Shown: in pieces, positions 50,920 through 59,638 of the stretch
Layout of the letters: every line of letters starts with the position of its first letter
Position numbering within the stretch: the first letter of the stretch is position 1
Assembly: GCA_036677445.1 (NCBI GenBank)
Contig: JAVBWI010000006.1
Span: forward strand, 372,001 to 436,000
Direction: 5' to 3'
Origin: JAVBWI01 sp036677445
GTDB taxonomy: Bacteria > Bacillota > Clostridia > Christensenellales > CAG-138
Length of the DNA: 64,000 bases
Program-made: the position numbers and the translations under genes
The notes under the pieces: model-generated
What the model was told of the DNA's origin: nothing
What the model saw: the letters and a program-made list of their open reading frames with translations, nothing else
The model's database searches: none

Positions 50920-52794
50920 TTAAGCCTCCTTGATGGCGTGGAACGGGCAGGCCGCAACACATGCCCCGCATTTGATGCACTTTGCCGCGTCAATCGCAAA
51001 CGGCTGCTTGATCACGCCTGTGATCGCTTGTACCGGGCAGGTTTTTGCGCATTTGGAGCAGCCCTTGCACAGCGCTGGATCGATCATGATGCGTTTGAGC
51101 TTTTTGCAGCTGTTAGCCGGGCAGCGCTTGTCCCGTATATGCGCTTCGTACTCGCCGCGGAAGCTTCGAATGGTGCTCACAACCGGGGAAGCCGCAGTCT
51201 TCCCCAGGCCGCACAGCGCAGTTTCGGAAACAGTATCGGCGAGTTCCAGTAACAGCTCGATATCGCCTTCCTCTCCCCTGCCCTCTACAATATTCTCCAA
51301 TATGGCGAGCATGCGTTTGGTACCTTCACGGCAGGGCACGCATTTGCCGCAGGATTCATTCTGCGTAAAGTGCATAAAGAAACGCGCGACCTCCACCATA
51401 CAGGTGCTCTCATCCATTACCACAAGGCCGCCGGAGCCTATCATGGCCCCTGCTTTTTTGAGCGAATCGAAATCCAGCGGCAGATCCAGATCCGCCTTTG
51501 TCAGGCATCCGCCTGACGGCCCGCCGATCTGTACGGCCTTGAAACCCGCGCCGCCGCGCATGCCGCCGCCCACATCGAACACCACCTCGCGCAGCGTCGT
51601 GCCCATCGGCACCTCGATCAAGCCGGTGTTCTCAATGTTGCCGGTGAGCGCGAAAGCCTTGGTGCCCGGGCTGTTCTCGGCGCCTATGGTTTTATACCAT
51701 TGCGCGTCGCGGTTGATAATCAGCGGTACATTTGCGAAGGTTTCCACATTATTGAGCACCGTGGGCTTATCGAACAGCCCCTGCTCTACCGTACGCGGCG
51801 GCTTCACGCGCGGCATGCCGCGCTTGCCCTCAATGGAGGCTGTGAGCGCGCTGCCCTCGCCGCAGACAAACGCACCGGCGCCGCGGTTGATATATATCTG
51901 AAAATCAAACCCGCTGCCCAGTATATCCCTGCCCAACAGACCTATGGCGTTGGCCTGTTCGATCGCCGCCTTCAGGCGGCTGACTGCCATGGGGTACTCC
52001 GCGCGCACATAGATATATCCCTCGGACGCGCCGCAGGCCAGGCCCGCGATCATCATCCCCTCCAGCATTCTGTGCGGGTCGCCTTCCATAATGCTTCTGT
52101 CCATGAACGCGCCGGGGTCGCCCTCGTCTCCGTTGCAGACGATATACTTCTGCCCTTCCGGCTGTCTGCGTACCTGGGCCCATTTACGGCCGGTCGGAAA
52201 TCCGCCGCCCCCGCGCCCGCGTAGGTTGGCGTCGGTGACCTCTTGTATGATCGCATCGTCGCTCATTTCAAAGAGCGCTTTTTCAAATGCCGCGTATCCG
52301 CCGATCCCGAGATATTCCTTAATGGACGTGGCGTCTATATGCCCGCAGTGCTCCAGCACCAGCCGGGTCTGCTTTTTGTAGAAGGGGATATCCTCCTGCC
52401 TGCTGTACGTTACGCTATCCTTTTTGTATGCCAGCCGTTCCACAAGTTCGTCGTTTATGATGGTTTTTTCAATGATCTCCTCGCAATCGGCAAGCTGCAC
52501 CCTGGTATAGAGATACCCCTGCGGTTCAATGCGGATGAGCGGCCCCATTTCGCAAAAGCCATGGCACCCGCTCTTTTTTACGCCGACCGTATCGCCGTGC
52601 GGCTCCTGTGCCAGTTCAACCGAGCAGGGGATATTCCGTTCATGCAGCAGCTGCACCAACCTGTCGTGGATTTCCAGCGAGCCGCTCGAAACGCAACCCG
52701 TACCCGCACAGACAAGTATCTTTTTCTTTTCTGTGGAGAGCGCCTCCCGGCAACTTCTGCGCAGCGCGATGAGCTCTTCTCTGTTTTTGAGCAT
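50920..52794 (-). CDS. NuoF-like hydrogenase subunit (HndC/HydB-like), FMN and Fe-S
   Basis: A 624-residue subunit: N-terminal thioredoxin-like [2Fe-2S] domain (CAGTGCVSSG, GCHGFCEMGP), NADH-binding GRGGGGFPTGRKW, FMN-binding CNGDEGDPGAFMDR, the SLBB-type region, the NuoF cluster motif ESCGKCVPCREGT, and a C-terminal pair of [4Fe-4S] motifs (CKGCSKCAKTCP, CIKCGACVAACP). It oxidises or reduces NAD(P)H and shuttles electrons to the hydrogenase subunit. ATG 52794 follows the upstream stop by 1 nt. Confidence 0.94.
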   Translation of the reverse strand: MLKNREELIALRRSCREALSTEKKKILVCAGTGCVSSGSLEIHDRLVQLLHERNIPCSVELAQEPHGDTVGVKKSGCHGFCEMGPLIRIEPQGYLYTRVQLADCEEIIEKTIINDELVERLAYKKDSVTYSRQEDIPFYKKQTRLVLEHCGHIDATSIKEYLGIGGYAAFEKALFEMSDDAIIQEVTDANLRGRGGGGFPTGRKWAQVRRQPEGQKYIVCNGDEGDPGAFMDRSIMEGDPHRMLEGMMIAGLACGASEGYIYVRAEYPMAVSRLKAAIEQANAIGLLGRDILGSGFDFQIYINRGAGAFVCGEGSALTASIEGKRGMPRVKPPRTVEQGLFDKPTVLNNVETFANVPLIINRDAQWYKTIGAENSPGTKAFALTGNIENTGLIEVPMGTTLREVVFDVGGGMRGGAGFKAVQIGGPSGGCLTKADLDLPLDFDSLKKAGAMIGSGGLVVMDESTCMVEVARFFMHFTQNESCGKCVPCREGTKRMLAILENIVEGRGEEGDIELLLELADTVSETALCGLGKTAASPVVSTIRSFRGEYEAHIRDKRCPANSCKKLKRIMIDPALCKGCSKCAKTCPVQAITGVIKQPFAIDAAKCIKCGACVAACPFHAIKEA

Positions 52795-52795
52795 T

Positions 52796-53272
52796 TCAGG
52801 CTTCCTCCTTGAGCTGTTTTAGCAGCGCCGCCGCCTTCTCCGGCGTCATGGCCGGATATACCTTGTCGTTTACGGTGAGCACCGGCGCCAGCCCGCATGC
52901 GCCCAGGCAGGAAACGGTTTCCACCGTAAAGAGCAGATCGTCCGTCGTATGTTTCTTATCCGAAAGCACCAGCTCGCGACGCAGGCGTTCCAATATCGGC
53001 ACGGACTTCCGGACATGGCACGCGGTGCCGTCGCAAACCTTGATGATATATTTGCCCTTGGGCTGCAGCGAAAAATTCTCGTAAAACGTGGCCACGCTGT
53101 AAATCTCCGCCTCGCTCACCCGAAGCTTCGCGGAAAGATAGGGGAATACCTCCCTCGGCAGATAGCGGTAATGCTCCTGAATTCCCTGCAGGATCGCAAT
53201 GATGGAACTCCTTTTGCATCCCTGCGCCGCTACGATCTCATCGGCCGCCCGATAGTCGAACGCTTGGTTCAT
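52796..53272 (-). CDS. NuoE-like hydrogenase subunit (HndA/HydC-like), [2Fe-2S]
   Basis: A 158-residue subunit with an N-terminal helical region (SSIIAILQGIQEHYRYLP) and a thioredoxin-like [2Fe-2S] domain with CDGTACHVR and CLGACGLAP. AAGGAGG lies just before ATG 53272. Third core subunit of the trimeric hydrogenase. Confidence 0.93.
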   Translation of the reverse strand: MNQAFDYRAADEIVAAQGCKRSSIIAILQGIQEHYRYLPREVFPYLSAKLRVSEAEIYSVATFYENFSLQPKGKYIIKVCDGTACHVRKSVPILERLRRELVLSDKKHTTDDLLFTVETVSCLGACGLAPVLTVNDKVYPAMTPEKAAALLKQLKEEA

Positions 53273-53311
53273 AGTGCCTCCTTTATTTCACGCGTTGCCG
53301 CAAAAATGTAC

Positions 53312-54487
53312 TTAAAAATAGCTCGCCTTGATGCGCTTGCCCATTTTCTTGAGTTCTTCGGACAATTCCTCCACCAGACGCATTTTGATATTAAAGCCGA
53401 TCGGAAGATCCGGATTTTGGTGCGCCGGGTTCACCGCCTTGCCGACATAAAAGTTAATGTCGGTCGCCTCTTCAAACAGCAGCCGCGCGATCATGGAAGC
53501 ACCATCCTTCTTGAAGCTCCATTCAAGATAATGGTTGTTATCGGCGCCGTAATCCTGCGCATACTGCAGCACCTTGCTGATGGTAATCACGCCTTCGGTC
53601 ACCAGATCCACGCCCTTAATTTTAGCGGTAGGCGGGATATCCGGGTCGACATAAAGCGGCAGGCTCAATTCAACTTTTTTGTTCAGGTATTCAGCCGCCA
53701 GCGTTGCCGTCGTGCCGCCGCAAACGATGTGCTTGCCTTCCTTTGAAAAAAACAGCGACATCATCTTGTTAACGTCCGCCGGATCGGCAGGGGGCCCGAT
53801 CAAGAGGTTCATGGGCGCGCGTCGGCGCACGCGCACGGTGCATACGGTGGTATCGTCCCCCGGCTGCCCTTCGTAAAGCTTGTTGCACTGATCCAGCAAT
53901 ATGGTGCTGAGCGTTTTGGCGGTAATTTCCGGGTCATACATCAGCTCCATAAACGAGAGGATATTGTCGCGCTGCCAGCCAAAATTCAGTTTCTTTCCCA
54001 CGCCCGCGTGGACCGCCCCGTCGCTCATGGCAACGAAAGTATCGCTTTCCTGCAGGGCAATTTTTGATTTGTAAATGGTCTTGCCGCCGATTTCCTCACG
54101 GACCATGGGGTATTCCACATTCCTGCCGGCACGCAGCAGTATCACAAACGGATTGTCGTATTGGATGACCTCCGCTTCCCTGTTATTCGTAATCCGGATG
54201 ATGGTGAACGTAGAGTAGGCGATGTGCCGCACCTCGCAAACTGGCAATGTCGCCGCGATGGTGGCGACGCATTCCTCCACGCTCATGGAGTTCGCCATCA
54301 TGGTGGAGATGATCTTGGAGGTAAGCGTCGAAAGTATGCTCGCCTTTACGCCGCTGCCCAAGCCGTCCGCCAATACCATGATGGTAGAGTTCTCTCCCTG
54401 TCCGACAACCTCGACATGGTCGCCGCACAGCTGCTCGCCGTATTTATGCAGGCTGTTATAGCCGATATCCGTACAGAGGTCATTCAT
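53312..54487 (-). CDS. SpoIIE-type PP2C phosphatase in hydrogenase operon
   Basis: A 391-residue protein with an N-terminal SpoIIE/PP2C domain (about 1-215): metal-binding ADGLGSGVKASILS, SDGAVHAGVG and GDDTTVCTVRV. A C-terminal region of about 170 residues (MNLLIGPPADPADVNKMM, KHIVCGGTTATLAAEYL) recurs in hydrogenase-linked phosphatases and has no firm function known to me. Its ATG overlaps the HydS-like stop by 8 nt. It probably dephosphorylates a regulatory Ser/Thr in response to the HydS-like sensor; no partner kinase is visible in this window. Confidence 0.85.
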   Translation of the reverse strand: MNDLCTDIGYNSLHKYGEQLCGDHVEVVGQGENSTIMVLADGLGSGVKASILSTLTSKIISTMMANSMSVEECVATIAATLPVCEVRHIAYSTFTIIRITNNREAEVIQYDNPFVILLRAGRNVEYPMVREEIGGKTIYKSKIALQESDTFVAMSDGAVHAGVGKKLNFGWQRDNILSFMELMYDPEITAKTLSTILLDQCNKLYEGQPGDDTTVCTVRVRRRAPMNLLIGPPADPADVNKMMSLFFSKEGKHIVCGGTTATLAAEYLNKKVELSLPLYVDPDIPPTAKIKGVDLVTEGVITISKVLQYAQDYGADNNHYLEWSFKKDGASMIARLLFEEATDINFYVGKAVNPAHQNPDLPIGFNIKMRLVEELSEELKKMGKRIKASYF

Positions 54488-56156
54488 TGCGCAGCGACTC
54501 CTTCAGGTTGGTAAGCGCAATTTTTGTCTCGGCCGTGGTTTCGCCCAGGAGAGACGCGATCTCCTGCACGACGCGCATCTGTTTCTCAATTACCTTATCC
54601 GTGATTTCGATGGTTTTGCGGCCGAGCGCTTCCTTCTTCATCCGCTGCTTTTCTATCTCCGTGATATCGCGCATGATGCAGATCAGGATATGGTAACTTC
54701 GGTCATACACCACGGACTGCTCCACAAATTTCTGATACTCCGCAAGATATGCGCGCTTTTCCAGCACCGCGCGGCCGTGATGCAATACCTCAAAGAACAC
54801 CTGCGGGTCGAGTATGCGCACGACCTGCTCCCCCAGTACATCCGCCGCGCTGCGGATATTCATGATATCGCAGGCCGCGCGGTTGATTTGCTGTACCTCC
54901 AGCAGCTCGTTGAGCACGATGATGCCGTTTGGCGTATTGCTGATGATGGTATCCGAAAAGGATTCGGCGCGCTCCTTCAGATACGGCAGGCACATGGTCA
55001 AATCCGCTTTGCCCAACAGGACCGCCGCCGCCTTATCGCGGCAGGTGTTATACCCGCAGGAGCCGCAGTTGAGCTCGTGTTCCGGCAGCGTCTTGCCCAT
55101 CTTGTGCAGGATTTCCTCAACGGCGGCCGCGCCGGGGGTTTGCCGGTGAATACCCAGAAAAGGAATTTCTTTAAAAAGCGCCGCGGACTCCGGTATCACC
55201 ACAGCAAAATCTTCATGCCTGGCGTAGCGGCTGACCAAAACCGCGTCCGTCACCGGCGCGCGGTGGCTCTTATCCATTGCGGGGCCGCCTATGCAGCTGC
55301 CCTCACAGGCAGACAGTTCGATAAAGCACTTATTCAGCTTGCCTTCCAGTATATCTTCCAGCGCGTTGATGCAGTTTTCAATGCCGTCTATCGCAATATA
55401 GCTGAACGCCGGGTCATCCGCACGCATGCTCTTTATAATTCCGCCCGCCGTAGGGAAGAGCCGTGTACGGCCTTGTTTGGATTCATCCGGTATATGCTCG
55501 AGCGCCATGCCCTCGTCACGCATCCATTCGGATAGCTCCTCGAACGTAAGCACGCAATCCACACTGCCGGGATAGCTTTCCGCCTCAGCTTTTTTCGAGA
55601 TGCAGGGACCGATAAATACCGTTTTGGCCGCGGGATCCGCCGCCTTGATCTTAGCACAATGCGCCTGCATGGGCGATACGACGTGCGCCAAGTACGGCAA
55701 TGCATCCGGATAATACTTCTGTATCAGCAAATTGACAGTATGGCAGCAGGAGGAGATGACCACATTCTGTTTGCCTTCCCCCACGATATCCTCGTAACGC
55801 TGTTTTACGATGGTTGCGCCAAGCGCGGTTTCTTCCACCGCAAAAAATCCCAATGCCTTGAGCGCCTTTTCCATGGATTTGATGGTCACGTCGTCGTAGT
55901 TGGCGACAAAGGACGGCGCAATGCTCGCATACACCGGCGCGCCGCTATCGATAAGCGCCTTGGCGATGGCGACGTCGTTGCGTATTTCCTTGGCGTTCTG
56001 CGGGCAGGCGACAAAGCAACGCCCGCACAGTATGCACTCATCCTGCACGATATTTGCCTGGTTGGAAGAAAAGCTGATGGACTTGACCGGGCAATGCCGA
56101 ATACATTTATAACAGTTTTTGCAGTTTGCTTTTTTCAGTTTCAAATACTCGGGCAT
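54480..56156 (-). CDS. HydS-like (group C, PAS-linked) sensory [FeFe] hydrogenase homologue
   Basis: A 558-residue protein. Two N-terminal [4Fe-4S] motifs (CKNCYKCIRHCP, CILCGRCFVACP) precede an H-cluster domain with altered signatures: L1 SSCCHTVN (instead of TSCCPxW), L2 GPCISKKAE and L3 ACEGSCIGGPA. Then comes a CGSCGYNTC...C Fe-S segment near residue 370, a PAS domain (about 400-500; IISNTPNGIIVLNELLEVQ) and a C-terminal coiled coil. This is the layout of HydS proteins proposed to sense H2 and regulate the catalytic hydrogenase. GGAAGGA precedes ATG 56156. Neighbouring phosphatase and Rex support a regulatory role. Confidence 0.87.
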   Translation of the reverse strand: MPEYLKLKKANCKNCYKCIRHCPVKSISFSSNQANIVQDECILCGRCFVACPQNAKEIRNDVAIAKALIDSGAPVYASIAPSFVANYDDVTIKSMEKALKALGFFAVEETALGATIVKQRYEDIVGEGKQNVVISSCCHTVNLLIQKYYPDALPYLAHVVSPMQAHCAKIKAADPAAKTVFIGPCISKKAEAESYPGSVDCVLTFEELSEWMRDEGMALEHIPDESKQGRTRLFPTAGGIIKSMRADDPAFSYIAIDGIENCINALEDILEGKLNKCFIELSACEGSCIGGPAMDKSHRAPVTDAVLVSRYARHEDFAVVIPESAALFKEIPFLGIHRQTPGAAAVEEILHKMGKTLPEHELNCGSCGYNTCRDKAAAVLLGKADLTMCLPYLKERAESFSDTIISNTPNGIIVLNELLEVQQINRAACDIMNIRSAADVLGEQVVRILDPQVFFEVLHHGRAVLEKRAYLAEYQKFVEQSVVYDRSYHILICIMRDITEIEKQRMKKEALGRKTIEITDKVIEKQMRVVQEIASLLGETTAETKIALTNLKESLRNE

Positions 56157-56214
56157 AATACCGCTATCCTTCCGTCATAACACTTACGCGGCATATCCGC
56201 TGTCTTGCATCCGG

Positions 56215-56454
56215 TCACAGCCGGGAAAGCACCTGTGTCTCAAAAAACTCCTTCACATCTTCCGGCCGGAGCGAAAACAGCTGCCCGTCGAGCGTAACGC
56301 TTACGCCATTGGTGCAGTTGCCCATGCAGAATGCGCCGGAAAGTTCAACCGCATCCTTGAGTTCATGGGCGGCCACCATGTTTTGCAGCTGTTCCACAAT
56401 CTTGCGCGAGCCTTTGAGGTGACACGAGCTCCCGATACAAATGGTGAGTTTCAT
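56215..56454 (-). CDS. Small thioredoxin-fold [2Fe-2S] protein, second copy
   Basis: A 79-residue protein, MKLTICIGSSCHLKGSRKIV, with CIGSSC and FCMGNC cluster cysteines. It shares CIGSSCHLKGS exactly with the gene at 48972. AAAGGGG precedes ATG 56454. It lies between rex and the HydS-like gene, so it may carry electrons to or from the sensor, while its paralogue sits beside the catalytic subunit. That division is inference. Confidence 0.8.
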   Translation of the reverse strand: MKLTICIGSSCHLKGSRKIVEQLQNMVAAHELKDAVELSGAFCMGNCTNGVSVTLDGQLFSLRPEDVKEFFETQVLSRL

Positions 56455-56477
56455 GGCTTTCCCCTTTCTTGCAGGAG

Positions 56478-57125
56478 TTACAGAAGTCCGCTTGCGGGGT
56501 CGAGCAGCTTTACCGAAAGATGCTTGGAGAGCACCGCGAGCGACGCGGCCATATTCTCGTTTTGCACCAGTACATGCGAAGGCACACGCAAATGCGTGGG
56601 TGCAAAATTCCATATCGCGCCTACGCCGCTCGCCACCAGAATATCGCAAACCTCCTGTGCCGCCTGTGCGGGTACGGTGATGATGCCTATGCCCACATTG
56701 AGCCTGCCGCACAGATTTCCAAGCCTTTCGAGCGGCAATATGCGTTTTCCCGCATAGGTCCGGCCGATCATGGCGTCGTCCACATCAAAGGCGGCAAGAA
56801 TATTCAGACGGTATTTTTCAAAGCCACCGTAACTCAACAGCGCCCGGCCCAGATTGCCCGCGCCTACGATGACGGCGCTGTCCGCATCGTCAAACCCTAA
56901 AAAACATTCAATATCGGCAATGAGCTCTTCACACACATAACCGACCTTTGGGCGGCCGCCGCAGCTTACCGCGGCAAGATCCTTGCGCACCTGCACGTCG
57001 TTGAGCCCCAGCCCCTGCGCGATCGCCGTCGCGGAAATGTTGCACGGGTGTTCCGGCAGGGATTTGAGATAGTGTAAATACACGGGCAGACGCCTGAGTG
57101 TCTGTTTGGAAATCGATTCGTTCAT
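56478..57125 (-). CDS. rex: Redox-sensing repressor Rex, copy 1 (first gene of hydrogenase operon)
   Basis: A 215-residue NAD(H)-sensing repressor. N-terminal winged helix with LGLNDVQVRKDLAAVSCGGR; Rossmann domain with AVIVGAGNLGRALLSY and GIITVPAQAAQEVCDIL; C-terminal swapped helix. The wing segment reads GGRPKVGY where classical Rex has GTRGVGY-like sequence, so DNA specificity may differ. AAGGAG lies 9 nt before ATG 57125; the frame extends to 57164 without a better start. Heads the operon that includes the NAD(P)-linked hydrogenase, which fits control by NADH/NAD+. Confidence 0.92.
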   Translation of the reverse strand: MNESISKQTLRRLPVYLHYLKSLPEHPCNISATAIAQGLGLNDVQVRKDLAAVSCGGRPKVGYVCEELIADIECFLGFDDADSAVIVGAGNLGRALLSYGGFEKYRLNILAAFDVDDAMIGRTYAGKRILPLERLGNLCGRLNVGIGIITVPAQAAQEVCDILVASGVGAIWNFAPTHLRVPSHVLVQNENMAASLAVLSKHLSVKLLDPASGLL

Positions 57126-57191
57126 GCTGTACCGCTCCTTGCTTTTGCTGTCTGTCACGCGCATGATCCAAAAATGTGCACTTTAAAATGA

Positions 57192-57225
57192 GGGCTGTGC
57201 CGCGATGGCGGCGCGGCAGCAGCCC
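57192..57225 (-). terminator. Terminator of the iron alcohol dehydrogenase gene
   Basis: On the minus strand GGGCTG-CT-GCCGCG pairs with CGCGGC-A-CAGCCC (plus arms 57192-57204 and 57212-57225), loop of 7, followed by TCATTTTAA. It separates the alcohol dehydrogenase from the rex-hydrogenase operon. Confidence 0.75.
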
Positions 57226-57257
57226 CCGAGAAGTAAGCAGCTTGTATTTATTAAGTT

Positions 57258-58433
57258 TTAGAAATCCACCTCGGTGCCGTAATAGGCGCAGGTCAGGAGT
57301 TTTTCCATCTCTGTGGGTGTGATGGGCCGGGGATTGGACCCGGTGCAGGCGTCGCCCACCGCAAGCGTGGCGATCTTCGCGGCCTTCTGTTTAAATTCCT
57401 TCTCGTCGATGCCAAACGCCGCCAGCGTTTTGGGAATGCCCAGCCTTTGGTTGTATTCGTCGATCTTATCGCACAGCTTTTCCACAAGTTCTCCGTCATC
57501 CTGGCCCGTTATTCCCACAAAGCGTGCGATATCCGCATAACGCTTCTGCGCGTTTTTTGCGTTGAACTTAATGACATAGGGCAGGTAGATGGCGTTCGCG
57601 CAGCCGTGCGGAATATGCCCGGTGGAAAAAGCCGCGCCCGTCTTATGCGCCATGGAGTGCACGATGCCCAGCAGCGCGTTTGTGAACGCCATACCGGCCA
57701 GACACTGCGCGTAGTGCATCTGCTCGCGCGCATCCATATCGCCCTCATATGAGGCGGGCAGGTATTCGAACACCATCGAAATGGCCTTGAGCGCAAGCGG
57801 ATCGGTAAAGGGGGAATTCAGCGTAGAAACATATGCCTCCACCGCATGCGTCAGCGCGTCCATCCCGGTGTGCGCGGTCAGCGTCTTCGGCATGGTTTCC
57901 GCAAGTTCCGGGTCAACGACCGCGATGTCAGGGGTGATGTTGTAGTCGGCCAAGGGATATTTCACGCCCTTTGCGTAATCCGTAATCACGGAGAACGCGG
58001 TGACTTCCGTCGCCGTGCCGGAGGTAGAAGGAATAGCGAGGAACTTCGCCTTTTGCCGAAGCTCGGGGAAGCTGAATGGCGTAATAAGCGTTTCAAACGA
58101 GGTTTCGGGGTACTCATAAAGCGCCCACATGGCCTTTGCCGCGTCGATGGGAGAACCGCCGCCGATGGAAACGATCCAGTCCGGCTGGAATTCGCGCATT
58201 GCCGCGGCACCGGCCATCACCGTTTCAACGGAGGGGTCGGGCTCAACGTTCTCGAACAGGCGTACCTCCATACCCGCTTCTTCCAGATACTTCACGGTTT
58301 TGTCGAGAAACCCGAAGCGCTTCATGGAACCGCCGCCCACAACGACAATTGCTTTTTTGCCTTTGAGTGTCTTCAAAATTTCAAGAGAACCTTTTCCATA
58401 ATACAGATCCCGCGGTAATGTGAAGCGTGCCAT
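57258..58433 (-). CDS. Iron-containing (type III) alcohol dehydrogenase
   Basis: A 391-residue NAD(P)-dependent alcohol dehydrogenase that probably reduces acetaldehyde or butyraldehyde and reoxidises NADH. It starts MARFTLPRDLYYGKGSLEIL and has the coenzyme loop GGGSPIDAAKAMW, PSTSGTATEVTAF, and iron ligands in the DALTHAVEAY, GIVHSMAHKTGA and IPHGCANA segments. A cluster of ATCGATAT motifs lies 120-155 bp upstream, similar to those at the second rex promoter, suggesting redox control. Confidence 0.93.
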   Translation of the reverse strand: MARFTLPRDLYYGKGSLEILKTLKGKKAIVVVGGGSMKRFGFLDKTVKYLEEAGMEVRLFENVEPDPSVETVMAGAAAMREFQPDWIVSIGGGSPIDAAKAMWALYEYPETSFETLITPFSFPELRQKAKFLAIPSTSGTATEVTAFSVITDYAKGVKYPLADYNITPDIAVVDPELAETMPKTLTAHTGMDALTHAVEAYVSTLNSPFTDPLALKAISMVFEYLPASYEGDMDAREQMHYAQCLAGMAFTNALLGIVHSMAHKTGAAFSTGHIPHGCANAIYLPYVIKFNAKNAQKRYADIARFVGITGQDDGELVEKLCDKIDEYNQRLGIPKTLAAFGIDEKEFKQKAAKIATLAVGDACTGSNPRPITPTEMEKLLTCAYYGTEVDF

Positions 58434-58551
58434 ACATATATCCTCCTAAATCTATTTTGAAGCGGCTGACCGCTCATATTCTCCAGTTTGCCGCAATGGC
58501 TCCCGTTTCTTTCGTTATTATTTTATCAGTCAATGCGCCATACTGGAAATG

Positions 58552-58588
58552 CATATCGTACATATCGATATGTTTTTATCGATATGGC
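58552..58588. promoter_or_regulatory. ATCGATAT motif cluster upstream of the alcohol dehydrogenase
   Basis: Contains CATATCG (58552-58558), the perfect palindrome CATATCGATATG (58561-58572) and ATCGATATGG (58578-58587). The same ATCGAT core forms palindromes at the rex copy 2 promoter (60503-60539). A candidate -10 TAAAAT and -35 TTTCCA (18-bp spacer) lie between the cluster and the gene on the minus strand. Confidence 0.55.
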
Positions 58589-58610
58589 AATATCAATAAA
58601 GGCGAAAAAT

Positions 58611-58637
58611 AAGGGGTTACCGAAGCGGTAATCCCTT
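58611..58637 (-). terminator. Terminator of the LysR gene
   Basis: On the minus strand AAGGGATTACCG pairs with CGGTAACCCCTT (plus arms 58611-58622 and 58626-58637, one mismatch), 3-nt loop, followed by ATTTTTC. It lies 26 nt past the LysR stop. Confidence 0.85.
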
Positions 58638-58663
58638 ATAACGTAAACACGACGAATACGGCG

Positions 58664-59602
58664 TTAATCGTATTCCCTTTGCGCTACCTCATCGCGTACC
58701 GCATAGAGTTTTTGGATAAACGCCTTCTCCAACGCGGTATGCTGATATCCTTTCGGGCTGATTAGAATATCCTTGTATTTATGATCCGCTACGCTGCACC
58801 TGCGCTGTACCAGCCCATAACGCGTAAGTGTTTCCTCCGGTACGGGGGATACCCACATATAGGTGGCGGGAATATGCGTAAGCAGATCAAACTGGCTGCC
58901 CCGCTCGTACACGTAGATTTTCTTTTTGGCGCGCCCCGCCTGTTCGGTTTGCCTCACCTCATTGAGCGACAGATACGGTATGCTCAAATCCCCGTGCGCA
59001 ATTTCAATATGCTCGGCAAGCTCGCTGTACAGCAGCGTTTTGCGGCCGGCAAGCGGATGCTCCTTTGAAAGCAGCGCAAGGTATTCAAATTCCCATACCG
59101 GTTCATACTGCAGCTGCTTATCCTGCAGGAAATTGAGAAAATAGCTTTCATACGCCGTTTGGTAACGTATGATGCCCATGTCGAATTCACCCTCCGCTAC
59201 GCTGTGTATGGCGCGCATGGAGTTGGTTTCTTTAAAGTTGACATCGATCTCCTTATTCATGTCCAGCGTGGATACGAACTGTGCGAATGCGTTGGCGATG
59301 TAGCTCCCGCGCGGCACGCAGATGTTAAAACGCTGCTTATCCGGGTTTTCCGGCCGGTAATGCGCCTCCATCTCCTCGATCTGTGCGAGTATGTTGCGGG
59401 CATACTGCAAAAACTCGGCGCCTTTTTTTGTAGGCGCCACGCCTTTTGAGCTGCGCTTGAACAGGAGGATGCCCACCGATTCCTCCAGCTCCTTGATGGC
59501 CTTACTCAAATTGGGCTGCCCCATATAGAGGTTTTCAGCCGCCTGTGTGATGGAGCCGGTACGCTCCACCTCCACCGCATACCTTAGATGTGCAATGTTC
59601 AA
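58664..59602 (-). CDS. LysR-family transcriptional regulator
   Basis: A 312-residue regulator: N-terminal helix-turn-helix (LRYAVEVERTGSITQAAENLY, core SITQAAENLYMGQPNLSKAI) and a substrate-binding domain. A TTG at 59602 is the more likely start (M-NIAHLRYAVEVE), because AAAGGAGG ends 8 nt before it and only about 2 nt before the ATG at 59608. It sits between the alcohol dehydrogenase and rex copy 2; its targets are not evident. Confidence 0.9.
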   Translation of the reverse strand: MNIAHLRYAVEVERTGSITQAAENLYMGQPNLSKAIKELEESVGILLFKRSSKGVAPTKKGAEFLQYARNILAQIEEMEAHYRPENPDKQRFNICVPRGSYIANAFAQFVSTLDMNKEIDVNFKETNSMRAIHSVAEGEFDMGIIRYQTAYESYFLNFLQDKQLQYEPVWEFEYLALLSKEHPLAGRKTLLYSELAEHIEIAHGDLSIPYLSLNEVRQTEQAGRAKKKIYVYERGSQFDLLTHIPATYMWVSPVPEETLTRYGLVQRRCSVADHKYKDILISPKGYQHTALEKAFIQKLYAVRDEVAQREYD

Positions 59603-59638
59603 AACCATACCCTCCTTTGAGGATTTTTGTCATCTGTT

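Noticed and set aside
48972..57125. Classical Rex site (TTGTTAA-N4-TTAACAA) at the hydrogenase operon
   Set aside because: No acceptable match was found in 57126-57257 upstream of rex copy 1; GTGCAC near 57178 is only a short palindrome.
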